Assembly (NCBI RefSeq): GCF_900110135.1
Contig: NZ_FOCO01000005.1
Location: 62,001-126,000, forward strand
From: Pseudorhodobacter antarcticus
GTDB lineage: Bacteria; Pseudomonadota; Alphaproteobacteria; Rhodobacterales; Rhodobacteraceae
DNA length: 64,000 nucleotides
Direction of reading: 5' to 3'
Shown one piece after another: positions 52,440 through 61,738 of this stretch (position 1 is its first letter; the number at the start of each line of letters is the position of its first letter). Under the pieces are notes generated by a model that saw nothing but the letters and a program-made list of their open reading frames with translations, was not told the origin of the DNA and ran no database searches. A program made the translations under genes and the position numbers.

Positions 52440-52928
52440 TCAGCGTAGGGCGTGGACCAAAAGCGGATAAAACACGAGCGTGCCTGCAAGAGCGAGGCCC
52501 ATGGGGAATTTGGCGTGGGTCCAGCTGGTCCAATCGGGGGTGGCACGGCGCACGGCGGGCACGGCGCGCATCAAACGGTGGCTGGCAAAGGCCGCGACGA
52601 GTGAGGCGGCAAACAGCGCCAGCACCACGCGCAGATCGGCGGTGACGAAAAACGGGGCCATGGCGGCAGCGAATTTGGCATCGCCCGCGCCCAGCATCCG
52701 CAAGGTGGCGGTGATAAACCCGATCAGCAGCACAATTGCGCCAATCGCCCAGCCCCAAGCCCATGTTTCCAATGGGAAAACGGCCAGACCCATGATGAGA
52801 TAGACGGCGGCGAGGGCGATGACGGCCTTGTTCGGGATTTTCATGAACTTCATATCCGACCATGCCACCCAAATGGCGATGGGCAGGGTGAAAGGCAAAA
52901 ACCACAAGATATTGGACGAGAACAGCAT
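52440..52928 (-). CDS. cpaA: Prepilin peptidase CpaA/TadV (A24 family)
   Basis: 162 residues, multiple hydrophobic segments. Aspartyl motifs VAWSDMKFMKIPN and LGAGDAKF (GxGD) are intact. It cleaves the leader of Flp pilins and pseudopilins at the inner membrane. Short compared with PilD because the methylase domain is absent, as usual for TadV. It overlaps the TPR lipoprotein stop by 1 bp. Confidence 0.92.
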   Translation of the reverse strand: MLFSSNILWFLPFTLPIAIWVAWSDMKFMKIPNKAVIALAAVYLIMGLAVFPLETWAWGWAIGAIVLLIGFITATLRMLGAGDAKFAAAMAPFFVTADLRVVLALFAASLVAAFASHRLMRAVPAVRRATPDWTSWTHAKFPMGLALAGTLVFYPLLVHALR

Positions 52929-53785
52929 CAGTTGGTCACATTCGCATCAAGGGCCGCGAGAGAGCGGACTGCGGCATCAAAATGCTGCGGGTGGGTGTCG
53001 ATCGCTTCTTGCAGCAAGCCTTTGCCCGTGTTCACGTCGCGTTGTTTGATCGCGGTCAGGGCCATTGTGTGCAACAATTGCGCACGTTCCACTTGGGTCA
53101 TTTTGATCACGGGCATGTCGTATTGCCGTTGCGCACCGCGCGCCAGAACAAGGTTGTTTTTGGCGGTAAACATATTTGGGTCATAGGTGAGGGCGTCAAA
53201 AAACAGCTTTTCCGCGCCTTTGGCATCGCCGCGCGTCAGTTTGGAAAAGCCCCAGTTGTTGTAAATGCTGGCGGGGGTTGTGGTGAGGCCCGCTGCGATT
53301 TCATAAAAACTGTCGGCCTTTTTCCAGCTTTTGTTGCTGTCGGCGACCATCGCCTCCAGCTTGTACCGCTCAAACGTCTCATAGGTGGGGGGGATTTTGT
53401 TCAGCTCGGCTTCGGCGCTTTTCCATTCGTTGGCACGGATCAGTGCATCGGCGTATTCGACGTGATCGCCGGGGGTGGCGCTGGGATCTTTCATCACCTG
53501 CGCCCAAACGGTTGCCGCCTCGTCCGGTTTTTTGGCGCGGACCAAGGATTTTGCAAGGCCGCGTTTCAAATCGGCGCGTTCGGGATTTTCGGCGGCGGTT
53601 CTGCGGAAATAGGCCACGGATTCGTCCGGGTCGCCCACCGTCAACATGATGTCGTTGAGGTTGGATTCGTCAATCACGTTGACGTTTTTCATCGCCCTGC
53701 TGACCTCGGTATCCGAGTTTTTTTGGCAGGCAGATAGGGCAACCGTGCCGGACAGGCACAGCGCGAGAAAGATCGGGTGGCGCAT
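52928..53785 (-). CDS. TPR lipoprotein, TadD-like (larger)
   Basis: 285 residues from the ATG at 53785 (AAAGGA upstream). Lipobox LSAC near residue 20. Four or more tetratricopeptide units follow (DLKRGLAKSLVRAKKPDEAA, SIYNNWGFSKLTRGDAKGAEKLF, FTAKNNLVLARGAQRQY). Paralogue of the neighbouring TadD; TadD lipoproteins act as pilotins for the secretin. Separated from the smaller copy by 34 bp. Confidence 0.8.
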   Translation of the reverse strand: MRHPIFLALCLSGTVALSACQKNSDTEVSRAMKNVNVIDESNLNDIMLTVGDPDESVAYFRRTAAENPERADLKRGLAKSLVRAKKPDEAATVWAQVMKDPSATPGDHVEYADALIRANEWKSAEAELNKIPPTYETFERYKLEAMVADSNKSWKKADSFYEIAAGLTTTPASIYNNWGFSKLTRGDAKGAEKLFFDALTYDPNMFTAKNNLVLARGAQRQYDMPVIKMTQVERAQLLHTMALTAIKQRDVNTGKGLLQEAIDTHPQHFDAAVRSLAALDANVTN

Positions 53786-53819
53786 TTTGCGTCCTTTTTG
53801 CTGCTCGAACCTTTTTGCC

Positions 53820-54401
53820 TTAAAGCTGCGAGAGCAGGACGTATTGGCCCCGATCACGCCGCACCAAGGTAAAATCGTGACTTTGTTCCTGATCATCATA
53901 CACAGCGGAATTGCTGCGGGCGATAGCCAAGCGAAGATTTTGCTGGATTGAGTCTGAACTGCCACTATCCAGCGCAAAAGCTTGTTGAAACACGGCGCGC
54001 GCCTCGCCTGAATTGCCGCGTTCCATCAGGACCACGCCAAGATTGTTATGGGCGGGGACGGAGGTGGGATCGGCCTTGATCGCTTGGCGCAGCAGGGTTT
54101 CGGCCTGCCCCAAGCGGCCTAAGCGCAGGTTGGCGGAGCCAAGGGCTGACAGCACATCGGCGTTAAGGCCCTGTTCGGAGGCGCCGCGCAGATAGGCGCG
54201 CAAAGCAAGGTCAAATTCGCCCGCCTCCATCAAGCGGTGCCCGACCAAAAGCCCATCGACGCCCAACGCACCCGTATCGGTGCCGGGGGCGGCGTTGCGG
54301 GCGCGATCACTGGCAGAAAGGCCGCCTGTCGATTGACAAGCGGCCAAAAAGGGGAGGCCCAGAATAAGGCCCAAGATCAAAACAGAACGTCGCCGCGTCA
54401 T
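53820..54401 (-). CDS. tadD: TadD-like TPR lipoprotein (smaller)
   Basis: 193 residues. Signal with lipobox LAAC (FLAACQSTGG). TPR units: AYLRGASEQGLNADVLSALGSANLRLGRL (quoted as ALGSANLRLGRL) and VPAHNNLGVVLMERGNSGEA. TadD is an outer-membrane pilotin for the CpaC secretin in Tad systems. Two adjacent TadD-like genes are unusual enough to note. Follows tadC by 9 bp. Confidence 0.85.
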   Translation of the reverse strand: MTRRRSVLILGLILGLPFLAACQSTGGLSASDRARNAAPGTDTGALGVDGLLVGHRLMEAGEFDLALRAYLRGASEQGLNADVLSALGSANLRLGRLGQAETLLRQAIKADPTSVPAHNNLGVVLMERGNSGEARAVFQQAFALDSGSSDSIQQNLRLAIARSNSAVYDDQEQSHDFTLVRRDRGQYVLLSQL

Positions 54402-54410
54402 AAGGTGATA

Positions 54411-55385
54411 TTAGCCCCCGCCCAAGGTTTTCGCGATGCTGTGCAGTGATGGTCCAATCAAGATGATCATCAACGGTGGCACTGTGAACAACATTGTGCC
54501 CAGCGTCAGCTTGGTCGGCAACTTATTTGCCTTTTCTTCGGCGCGCATGATGCGTTTGTCGCGCATTTCGGCAGAATAGACACGCAATGCTTCGGCAATC
54601 GACGTACCGAACGTGGCAGATTGCACCAAGGTGGTCACGAAGGATGCCACATCGGCCACGCCCACACGTTCGGCCATATCTTTTAGCACCATGACGCGTT
54701 CTTTGCCCGCTTTCACTTCGTTGGCGACGGTATCAAATTCATCGGCCAAAGCGGGATAGCCCGCGCGGCTTTCCTTGGCCACGCGCATGATGGTTTGATC
54801 CAGCGATTGCCCCGCCTCCACGCAGACCAGCATCATGTCCAGCGCATCGGGAAAGCCGGAGATAATTTCCTCTTGGCGCTGTTGCACGCGGCTTTGGACC
54901 CAGTATTGCGGGATGTAATAGCCCAATGCGCCCGGCCCCAAGGTGAACATGATCATTTTCTGGGTCGTCACCTCGCCCTGATTTTGCAGGTAGAGGGTGT
55001 AAAGGACGCCCAAGATCATAAACCCGACGCCAAGAATAAGCTGGGAAAAGTGAAACAGCTGCACCGCGTTTTTCGCGCGGTAGCCTGCACGGTGCAGTTT
55101 TAGGCGCGAGGCCGACATTTCTTCGGCGTTTTGGGGTTCAAGGAAGGTGGAGAATTTTTGCAGCTTGTCGCCTGCCGCGTTGTTGGTCCCCATTCGCAGG
55201 CCTTGCTGTTTTGGGCCGGCCGTTGCGGTGCGTTGGCTTTTGATCCTGTCAAAAGGTTCAATTTTCTTTTTCATCATGGTGGGCATGGCAAGCGCGATCA
55301 GCACGATGCCAAGCCCGCCCACAACATACAAAGGACCCATGGGCCCGAGGGCGTCGACAAGCATTTGGTAGAGAGAAGCGAACAT
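54411..55385 (-). CDS. tadC: Tad platform protein TadC
   Basis: 324 residues. GspF/TadC-type inner-membrane protein: hydrophobic segments at both ends and in the middle, with SGFPDALDMMLVCVEAGQSLDQTI (quoted as FPDALDMMLVCVEAGQSL), the signature of the T2SSF domain. Forms the platform with TadB next to CpaF. Gap to tadB 13 bp. Confidence 0.93.
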   Translation of the reverse strand: MFASLYQMLVDALGPMGPLYVVGGLGIVLIALAMPTMMKKKIEPFDRIKSQRTATAGPKQQGLRMGTNNAAGDKLQKFSTFLEPQNAEEMSASRLKLHRAGYRAKNAVQLFHFSQLILGVGFMILGVLYTLYLQNQGEVTTQKMIMFTLGPGALGYYIPQYWVQSRVQQRQEEIISGFPDALDMMLVCVEAGQSLDQTIMRVAKESRAGYPALADEFDTVANEVKAGKERVMVLKDMAERVGVADVASFVTTLVQSATFGTSIAEALRVYSAEMRDKRIMRAEEKANKLPTKLTLGTMLFTVPPLMIILIGPSLHSIAKTLGGG

Positions 55386-55398
55386 TTGATCTGGCCCT

Positions 55399-56367
55399 TT
55401 ATACTTTGATATTGACCATGATTTTCATGAAAATCACATTGATCAGGAGCAACACGCCGACGATGAGCGCTGTGGGGATAAAAACGGGGGTGTCTTTGAC
55501 TTCATCATAATAGTCGGGTTTGATGATTTGGATCACGACCATGGCGACAAGGGGAAAGGCGGACAGGAACATGCCGGACCATTTCGCCTCGGCGGTGATG
55601 GTGCGGACGCGGCGAAAGAGTTTGAAGCGGGCGCGGATAACCTGTGACAGCCCGTGCAGAATTTCCGCCAGGTTACCGCCTGAGGTTTGTTGGATGGTCA
55701 CGGCGACCGCCAAAAAGCGCAAATCCTGGTTGTCCATGCGTTCGGCAAATTCCTTTAGCGCCTCCGAGATTTCGCGACCGTAAGCCGCTTCATCCGCGAT
55801 GAGGCCAAATTCGGTGCCCAACGGGTCCGCCACTTCTTTTGCAACGATGTTGATTGCGCTGGAAAACGGGTGGCCCACACGCAGGCTGCGGACCATCAGT
55901 TCCACCGCGTCGGGCAGCTGTTCGTCCAGCAGGTCCATGCGCTTTTTGGCCTTGTTCGAAACCCAGACAAATACGCCGCCAACCCCCATCCCGACCGCGA
56001 TCAATATGCGGACGGCGGGTGCGGCCTCAGTTCCATAGGTTAGGCCGATGAAGGAAAACACGGAAAGCCCCGCCATAATCATCAACAATTGTGGGGGTGA
56101 AAAGGCGATGTTGGCCTTTTGCGCCTTGGTGGCCAGCACGGAATACAAAGGGATGCCGCGCGCCTTGAGGTGCTGGCTCATTTCCTTGCGCAGTTGTTCC
56201 AACACCTTTTCGCGGCTGCCGGATTTTTCCAGCAGTGCCAAGCGGCGGCTGACGCGGTTGTTCAGGCTGATGGATTTGCCAAAAACGGTGAGGTAAAGCC
56301 CTTCGACGATGACCAGAACCGCCACAAAGATCATGACATAGATTAGGGGCGCTGCGCTGAGTTCCAT
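55399..56367 (-). CDS. tadB: Tad platform protein TadB
   Basis: 322 residues. N-terminal helix, cytoplasmic stretch, two central helices and the T2SSF domain (QLPDAVELMVRSLRVGHPF), with two C-terminal helices. Partner of TadC. 9 bp after cpaF. Confidence 0.93.
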   Translation of the reverse strand: MELSAAPLIYVMIFVAVLVIVEGLYLTVFGKSISLNNRVSRRLALLEKSGSREKVLEQLRKEMSQHLKARGIPLYSVLATKAQKANIAFSPPQLLMIMAGLSVFSFIGLTYGTEAAPAVRILIAVGMGVGGVFVWVSNKAKKRMDLLDEQLPDAVELMVRSLRVGHPFSSAINIVAKEVADPLGTEFGLIADEAAYGREISEALKEFAERMDNQDLRFLAVAVTIQQTSGGNLAEILHGLSQVIRARFKLFRRVRTITAEAKWSGMFLSAFPLVAMVVIQIIKPDYYDEVKDTPVFIPTALIVGVLLLINVIFMKIMVNIKV

Positions 56368-56376
56368 GGGATGTCC

Positions 56377-57837
56377 TTAGGCGATGGGTTCGTAGATGGA
56401 GGCGGGCAAATCATACCCCCACTGGCGGAAGCGTTCGGAGTAATGCGAGCGCACGCCGGTGGCGTTAAAGCGGCCAATGATCTTGCCATCGGGGGCAAGG
56501 CCGAGGCGTTCGTAGCGGAACAGTTCTTGCATCGAGATCACTTCGCCTTCCATGCCCGTGATTTCGGTGATGGAGGTCATGCGGCGCGAGCCGTCCTGCA
56601 AGCGGCTGGCCTGCACGACCAAGTTAACGGCCGAGGAGATTTGCGAACGTACGGCCTTGAGCGGCATTTCAATCCCGGCCATGGCGATCATGTTTTCCAA
56701 ACGCGACACCGCATCGCGCGCGGAGTTGGCGTGGATGGTGGTCATCGACCCATCGTGGCCCGTGTTCATGGCCTGCAACATGTCGATAACTTCTTCGCCA
56801 CGGGTTTCGCCCACGATGATCCGATCGGGGCGCATCCGCAGGGCGTTGCGCAAACAGTCGCGCTGGGTCACAGCGCCTTTGCCCTCTACGTTCGGGGGGC
56901 GGCTTTCCATGCGGCCCACGTGGATTTGTTGCAGCTGAAGTTCGGCGGTATCTTCGATCGTCAGCACGCGTTCAGTGTTGTCGATGAACGATGACAGCGC
57001 GTTAAGCGTGGTGGTTTTGCCCGAACCCGTACCGCCCGACACGATGATATTGAGGCGGGTGGATACGGCGGCTTGCAGATAGGCGGCCATTTCTTCGGTA
57101 AAAGCACCGAAATTGACCAGATCAGGGATGCCCAGCTTATCCTTTTTGAACTTACGAATGGACACCAAGCTGCCATCAACCGCCACGGGCGGCACCATGC
57201 AGTTGAAGCGAGAGCCGTCGGCAAGCCGCGCATCGCAATAGGGGTTGGATTCGTCGACGCGCCGGCCCACGGCAGACACGATTTTGTCGATGATGCGCAG
57301 CAGGTGGCGTTCATCCTTGAAGGTGATGTCGGTCAGCGTCAGCTTGCCGTTGCGTTCAATAAAGATACGCTTGGGGCCGTTCACCAAAATATCGTTGACT
57401 GTTTCATCCTTTAGCAAGGTTTCTAGCGGGCCAAGGCCCATCACCTCGTCATAAAGTTCTTGGTTCAGGGTGATGCGGTCGTCCTTGTTCAAGGCGACAG
57501 ACATCTCATCCAGCGTTTCCGAAACGATAGAAGCGATTTCGGCGCGCAGGTTTGCCTCGGATGCGTTTTCGAGTGCGGCAAGGTTCAGGTTTTCCAGCAG
57601 CTTTTTGTGCAGCTCTGCCTTCAGCTCCATCAAGCGGTCTTTGCGCTTTTGTTCCTTGTCGCTGATCAAGGTTTCGGCAGGGGTGCGCGCGGCGGCCTGC
57701 GGGGTGGTGCGCATTTGGGCCAAGGGCCGCTTTTCAGGGGCCTCGGCACGCTGCAAAGCGGGTTGCTGGGTCGTTACCGCGGCGCTGGGGGCGCGGACGG
57801 GGGTGGCATCGTTGGCTTTTTTGTAACGCGAAAACAT
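56377..57837 (-). CDS. cpaF: Pilus secretion ATPase CpaF/TadA
   Basis: 486 residues. Disordered N-terminus, then a VirB11/CpaF core: [14 protein letters not shown], Walker [17 protein letters not shown], Asp box [14 protein letters not shown], Walker [14 protein letters not shown] and His box [15 protein letters not shown]. Hexameric motor that powers pilin extension. Followed by tadB, tadC, tadD. Confidence 0.95.
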   Translation of the reverse strand: MFSRYKKANDATPVRAPSAAVTTQQPALQRAEAPEKRPLAQMRTTPQAAARTPAETLISDKEQKRKDRLMELKAELHKKLLENLNLAALENASEANLRAEIASIVSETLDEMSVALNKDDRITLNQELYDEVMGLGPLETLLKDETVNDILVNGPKRIFIERNGKLTLTDITFKDERHLLRIIDKIVSAVGRRVDESNPYCDARLADGSRFNCMVPPVAVDGSLVSIRKFKKDKLGIPDLVNFGAFTEEMAAYLQAAVSTRLNIIVSGGTGSGKTTTLNALSSFIDNTERVLTIEDTAELQLQQIHVGRMESRPPNVEGKGAVTQRDCLRNALRMRPDRIIVGETRGEEVIDMLQAMNTGHDGSMTTIHANSARDAVSRLENMIAMAGIEMPLKAVRSQISSAVNLVVQASRLQDGSRRMTSITEITGMEGEVISMQELFRYERLGLAPDGKIIGRFNATGVRSHYSERFRQWGYDLPASIYEPIA

Positions 57838-57866
57838 GGCGGTTTTGCCCCTTAAAGTCGTATGCC

Positions 57867-59174
57867 TTAGCCCTTTGCGGCTTCGGTAGATTTGTTCAGG
57901 TCATAAAGTGACTTGGCAAGTTTCTGGATTTCCTTGCGCATCGGGTTTTTGGCCGCCGATTCTGACAAAGGCAGACCGTGGTCATTGGCCTGGGTCACTT
58001 GGGGACCGCCATCGGGCAGTTGAATTTCGATGGTGATATCCAAGCTTTCGGCCATCCGTTTGACCCGGCTTTTGGCCGAGAGATCAGTGAATTTTGGCGC
58101 GCGGTTCAGCACATAGCGCATTTTTTCCAGTGGCAGCGCCTCGGCCTTTAGGGCGCGCACAAGGCGCAGCACGTTTTGGGCCGACCGCAGATCAAGTTCC
58201 ATCAGCGCGAAATAGACATGGGCGCGGTTCAGCACCGTTTCCGTCCAGCTGACGATGGTGGATGGCATGTCGATCACCACAAAGTCGAAATTGGCCTGCG
58301 CCATGTCGATTAAGCGGTCGATATCTTCGCCCTGCACGATATCCAATGGCAGCATATCGGGTGGCGCGGTGAACACATGCAGTTTGTCGTTAAAGGTCAG
58401 CATGGATTTGACGAAGGATTCGCTGTCGGCACTGGCGGTGTCTTGCAAGATTTCAAACACCACATCGCGGCGCGGCAGATCGAGGTTGGTGGAAATGGCC
58501 CCGAATTGGAAATCGAGATCAATCAGACAGACGCGCGGGGCGTCGGTTTTGCTGATGGTGGCCAGTTCCCATGCCAGATTGCAGGCGAATGTGGACGCGC
58601 CAACGCCGCCCGACATGCCATGCACGGGCAGCACAACCGCCTCGCGGTCGCCTTTGGCCTTGAAGCTGGGGGCGCGGACGGGTGGTTGGTCGGTTTGGTC
58701 CGTTTTTGTGGGGTGCGGCGGGGCTGCGGCAGGGCCTGCGGCCACGGTTTCTTTGGCGGGGGCAGGGACCGCGCGCATCCGCGCAATCGCTTCGTGCAGC
58801 GCACCATCGGGCAGGGGGTAGGGCACAAAATCGTTCGCGCCAAGGCGCAACAATTGGTGCAGCGCCACGGGGCTTACCTCATGCGCGATCAGCACCACTT
58901 TGATATTCTTGGATTTTGCCAATTTGATCAGATCGGTGATCTGGGCCATATCCTGGGTGTCCTGACCATCCACAGCGATGGCGACAAATTCCAGCGTGGC
59001 CGATTCGGGTTGGTCCAGAAACAAGGGCGCATCGGCAAAGGACAAATCCCCCCAGTTTTCGCCCAACTCATGTTCCATATCATCGATCAGCAGATCGAAA
59101 TTCTGCACATCACGCGAAATGGTGCACGCCACGATAGGCGCGGGATTGGGTTGGAGGTTAACAACGCTTGCCAT
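57867..59174 (-). CDS. cpaE: CpaE/TadZ-type ATPase-like polarity protein
   Basis: 435 residues from the ATG at 59174. Receiver-like N-terminal domain (about 12-140), Pro/Thr-rich linker (SFKAKGDREA), MinD-like domain with P-loop MSGGVGASTFACNLAWEL: the usual Lys residues of KGGxGKT are Ser and Ala here, as in other CpaE/TadZ proteins. Walker B CLIDLDFQFG. It localises Tad machinery at a pole. Begins a unit after the OmpA terminator, followed by cpaF after 29 bp. Confidence 0.9.
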   Translation of the reverse strand: MASVVNLQPNPAPIVACTISRDVQNFDLLIDDMEHELGENWGDLSFADAPLFLDQPESATLEFVAIAVDGQDTQDMAQITDLIKLAKSKNIKVVLIAHEVSPVALHQLLRLGANDFVPYPLPDGALHEAIARMRAVPAPAKETVAAGPAAAPPHPTKTDQTDQPPVRAPSFKAKGDREAVVLPVHGMSGGVGASTFACNLAWELATISKTDAPRVCLIDLDFQFGAISTNLDLPRRDVVFEILQDTASADSESFVKSMLTFNDKLHVFTAPPDMLPLDIVQGEDIDRLIDMAQANFDFVVIDMPSTIVSWTETVLNRAHVYFALMELDLRSAQNVLRLVRALKAEALPLEKMRYVLNRAPKFTDLSAKSRVKRMAESLDITIEIQLPDGGPQVTQANDHGLPLSESAAKNPMRKEIQKLAKSLYDLNKSTEAAKG

Positions 59175-59478
59175 CTTTACTTTGCCCTTCAAAAGCGGGG
59201 GAGTTGCGCGCCGCCCTTGCCATTTTGGCAAGACATTCGATGCGAAACCGACCCCCCCTGCACGACAGATCGCCGCGCAACTGGTCCTATTGAAGCGAAG
59301 ATGGTGGACAATGGTGGCGAGATTGGGGCTAAAAAACTGTTATTCTTTGGTTTTTTCGTCCGTTGTCGCCAAAATGGAACCTAATTTGCAGGGGTTTTGC
59401 CTGGTATTGGTGCAAAGCCTGCGCATAAAAGAAAAAGGGCCGAAACAATCGGCCCCTTTTTTTGCGATGCGGGTCGGA
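59175..59478. other. 304-bp spacer between ompA-type gene and cpaE, including a terminator
   Basis: Holds the 59432-59463 terminator of the cpaC-ompA unit and, beyond it, the presumed promoter of the cpaE-cpaF-tadBCD unit. No gene or repeat is seen. Confidence 0.5.
59432..59463 (-). terminator. Intrinsic terminator behind the OmpA-like gene
   Basis: GGGCCGA (59437-59443) pairs with TCGGCCC (59449-59455) around AACAA, with A run before and T run after, so it is active on the minus strand (T run from 59432-59436). It divides the tad locus into two transcription units. Confidence 0.85.
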
Positions 59479-60117
59479 TCAGCCGCCAGCGGCGACTTGC
59501 GTTGTGACGTTTGTCGTGCGCGGATGCTTACGTTCGGCCAGCACCAAGTATTCGCGGTGGATGACTTGGGCGTATTTGCCGTTCAGCACCGAAGGGTGGT
59601 TTTTCACAAAGCCAGACACCTCGGTCATGGTGCGGCGGTTTTGCTGTTCGGGCTGGTCGGTTTGCACCACGGGGCGGGTTTCACCGTAAGATGTCATCGC
59701 CTCTAGCCTGCTGCGGCTGATGCCTTGGCTGGCGAAATAAGCGACCACGGCCTTGGCGCGGCGCAGACCAAGCGCTTGGTTGCTGGCGTTGGAGCCGACC
59801 AAATCGGTGTGGCCATAGACGCGGAACCGCACCTCGGGGAAGGTTTTGATCCAATCGGCCTGCTGGCGCAATATCGCAACCGCATTGCTGTCGAGTTGCG
59901 AGGAGTTGAACGCGAAGGTGATGGTCGATGGCACCTCGGATGAAAAGCGGTTGCCAAGGGCGATGGTGTAGTCTTTCTGACCCGACTGGATCAGCGTGTT
60001 GTTCATCGTGGCGTTGCCAAAGCCGTTGGCATCTGCACCAAGCTCGCGGTCAAAGTCGCTGCCGCAGGCCGCGAGGGCCAACAAGGAAACACCAAGTATT
60101 AAGGGGGATATGCGCAT
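59479..60117 (-). CDS. OmpA-like lipoprotein of the tad locus
   Basis: 212 residues. Lipobox LAAC (residue 18). C-terminal OmpA/Pal peptidoglycan-binding domain with YGHTDLVGSNASNQALGLRRAKAVV (quoted as the GHTDLVGS and LGLRRAKAV elements) and NRRTMTEV. OmpA-like lipoproteins are a regular component of Rhodobacteraceae tad loci. It lies 3 bp after cpaC, then the terminator. Confidence 0.88.
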   Translation of the reverse strand: MRISPLILGVSLLALAACGSDFDRELGADANGFGNATMNNTLIQSGQKDYTIALGNRFSSEVPSTITFAFNSSQLDSNAVAILRQQADWIKTFPEVRFRVYGHTDLVGSNASNQALGLRRAKAVVAYFASQGISRSRLEAMTSYGETRPVVQTDQPEQQNRRTMTEVSGFVKNHPSVLNGKYAQVIHREYLVLAERKHPRTTNVTTQVAAGG

Positions 60118-60120
60118 CGC

Positions 60121-61533
60121 TTACTCCATCACATAGCCGTAAGAGCCACTGAAATCTTGCCGGGCCACTTCACCAGCAGCGCCTTTTTGGGCCTTGCCAC
60201 CTGTGACATTGCCAAACAGGAAAAACTCACGCTCGGTTGGAACTTTGACGCGGTCGGTGGGCAGGGCAAGCGCCTCGCCTCGGGTTGGGGTGACCAGATG
60301 CGGGGTGACAATGATCACCAGTTCGGATTGCGAACGCTGGTATTCAGAGCTGCGGAACAACGCCCCCAGCACCGGAATGTCGCCCAGCCACGGCACCTGA
60401 CCGTTCAGGTTGCGAAAGTCATCTTGCAGCAGGCCAGCGATGGCAAAACTTTCACCATCGCGCATTTCCACGGTGGTCGATGTTTCGCGCCGTTTGAAGG
60501 CGTTCACGGTGATGCCGTTGGTTTGCAGGGTGACCGAGTTGTCGATGGACGACACTGCGGCGTTGATGGTCAGGTTGATCATGTCACCATCGACCACAAC
60601 GGGGGTAAAGTTCATTTCCACGCCGAAGGGTTTGTATTCAATGCCAATTTGGCCGTCGCCAGTCGCCACGGGAATGGGGTATTCGCCGCCTGCCAGAAAC
60701 TTTGCCTCTTGGCCCGACAGCGCGGTCAGGTTCGGTTCCGCCAGCGTGCGGATCATGCCTTTGCTTTCCAGCGCTTCCAGCAGCACGGCAAATTGCAGGC
60801 TGCCTGCGCCGATGCCCAGCGCAATTGCGCCTTCGGTGCCGTCTTTCACTTCGACCGGGTTGCCGATGCCATTGTCGGCATCCAGCCATGTGCCACCTTC
60901 ACCCGCGATGCTGCGGCGGCCAGAACTGCCCAACGTGCCATTGATGGCCAGCGACGCAGACAGACTTTTGGAGACAGATCGCTGCATCTCGGCAAAGCGG
61001 ACTTTCAGCATGACCTGCTGGGTTCCGCCCACGCTCATCAAATTTGAGACGCGTTCGGGGGCATAGCGGTTGGCAAGATCCAGCGCGCTGTCGAGTTTGG
61101 TCAGGCTGGACACGGTGCCCGACATGACGATGCCATCATTGGCGGTGCGCACCTCGATCTGTTCGCCAGGTAGGATTTGGCGCAGACGTTCTTTGAATTC
61201 GGCGATGTCGGGGGTGACATGCACCTCGACGTTGGAAATTAGGCGACCATCGGCCCCAAGCAAGGTCATCGTAGTGCGACCGGGCGCCTTGCCCAGCACA
61301 TAGATGGATTTGTCGGACAGGGTGGAGATGTCGGCGATGCCCGGGTTGGCGATGGACAGTTCCGCAAAGGCGATGTCGCTTTCGACCACGACCGCGCGGT
61401 TCATGGGCACTTGCAAAGCGCTAGAGGGTGCGCCGCTCATCACGCGCAACGTCTGGGCCTGTGCCCCGAATTGGGCCGGCTGGAGCAGGGCAAGGCCAAG
61501 TGCCGTCGCCCCCAAAAGGGTCCGCATTCTCAT
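60121..61533 (-). CDS. cpaC: Pilus secretin CpaC/RcpA
   Basis: 470 residues from the ATG at 61533 (AAAGG upstream). Signal peptide with QAQ end, N-terminal BON-like/STN domain (about 40-110, PNPGIADI-like region, KSIYVLGKAPGRTT), secretin N1 (VEVHVTPDIAEFKERLRQ), and the C-terminal secretin domain with GLLQDDFRNLNGQVPWLGDIPVLGALFRS (quoted as the VPWLGDIPVLGALF element). Forms the outer-membrane pore. Length is normal. Confidence 0.93.
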   Translation of the reverse strand: MRMRTLLGATALGLALLQPAQFGAQAQTLRVMSGAPSSALQVPMNRAVVVESDIAFAELSIANPGIADISTLSDKSIYVLGKAPGRTTMTLLGADGRLISNVEVHVTPDIAEFKERLRQILPGEQIEVRTANDGIVMSGTVSSLTKLDSALDLANRYAPERVSNLMSVGGTQQVMLKVRFAEMQRSVSKSLSASLAINGTLGSSGRRSIAGEGGTWLDADNGIGNPVEVKDGTEGAIALGIGAGSLQFAVLLEALESKGMIRTLAEPNLTALSGQEAKFLAGGEYPIPVATGDGQIGIEYKPFGVEMNFTPVVVDGDMINLTINAAVSSIDNSVTLQTNGITVNAFKRRETSTTVEMRDGESFAIAGLLQDDFRNLNGQVPWLGDIPVLGALFRSSEYQRSQSELVIIVTPHLVTPTRGEALALPTDRVKVPTEREFFLFGNVTGGKAQKGAAGEVARQDFSGSYGYVME

Positions 61534-61696
61534 ATCACTGCCTTTCGATCGCGCCTCGGATACAGGTCTTTTGCCCGTAATTTTACATACTTTGCCGGGT
61601 TTCCGCTTTTTTTGCAAGAATCAAAACCTTAGAGCGGGTTCTTCATGTGGATAAGTTGCAACAGAGGGAATATCTGCCGCAACCTGTCGTGGTTTG

Positions 61697-61726
61697 AAAA
61701 AAAACGGCCACTAGATGAAGTGGCCG
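61697..61726 (-). terminator. Intrinsic terminator between cpaB and cpaC
   Basis: CGGCCACT (61705-61712) pairs with AGTGGCCG (61719-61726) around AGATGA; on the minus strand it is followed by eight T (61697-61704). It starts 13 bp behind cpaB, so cpaB and cpaC probably have separate transcripts. Confidence 0.88.
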
Positions 61727-61738
61727 CCTGTGCTGATT

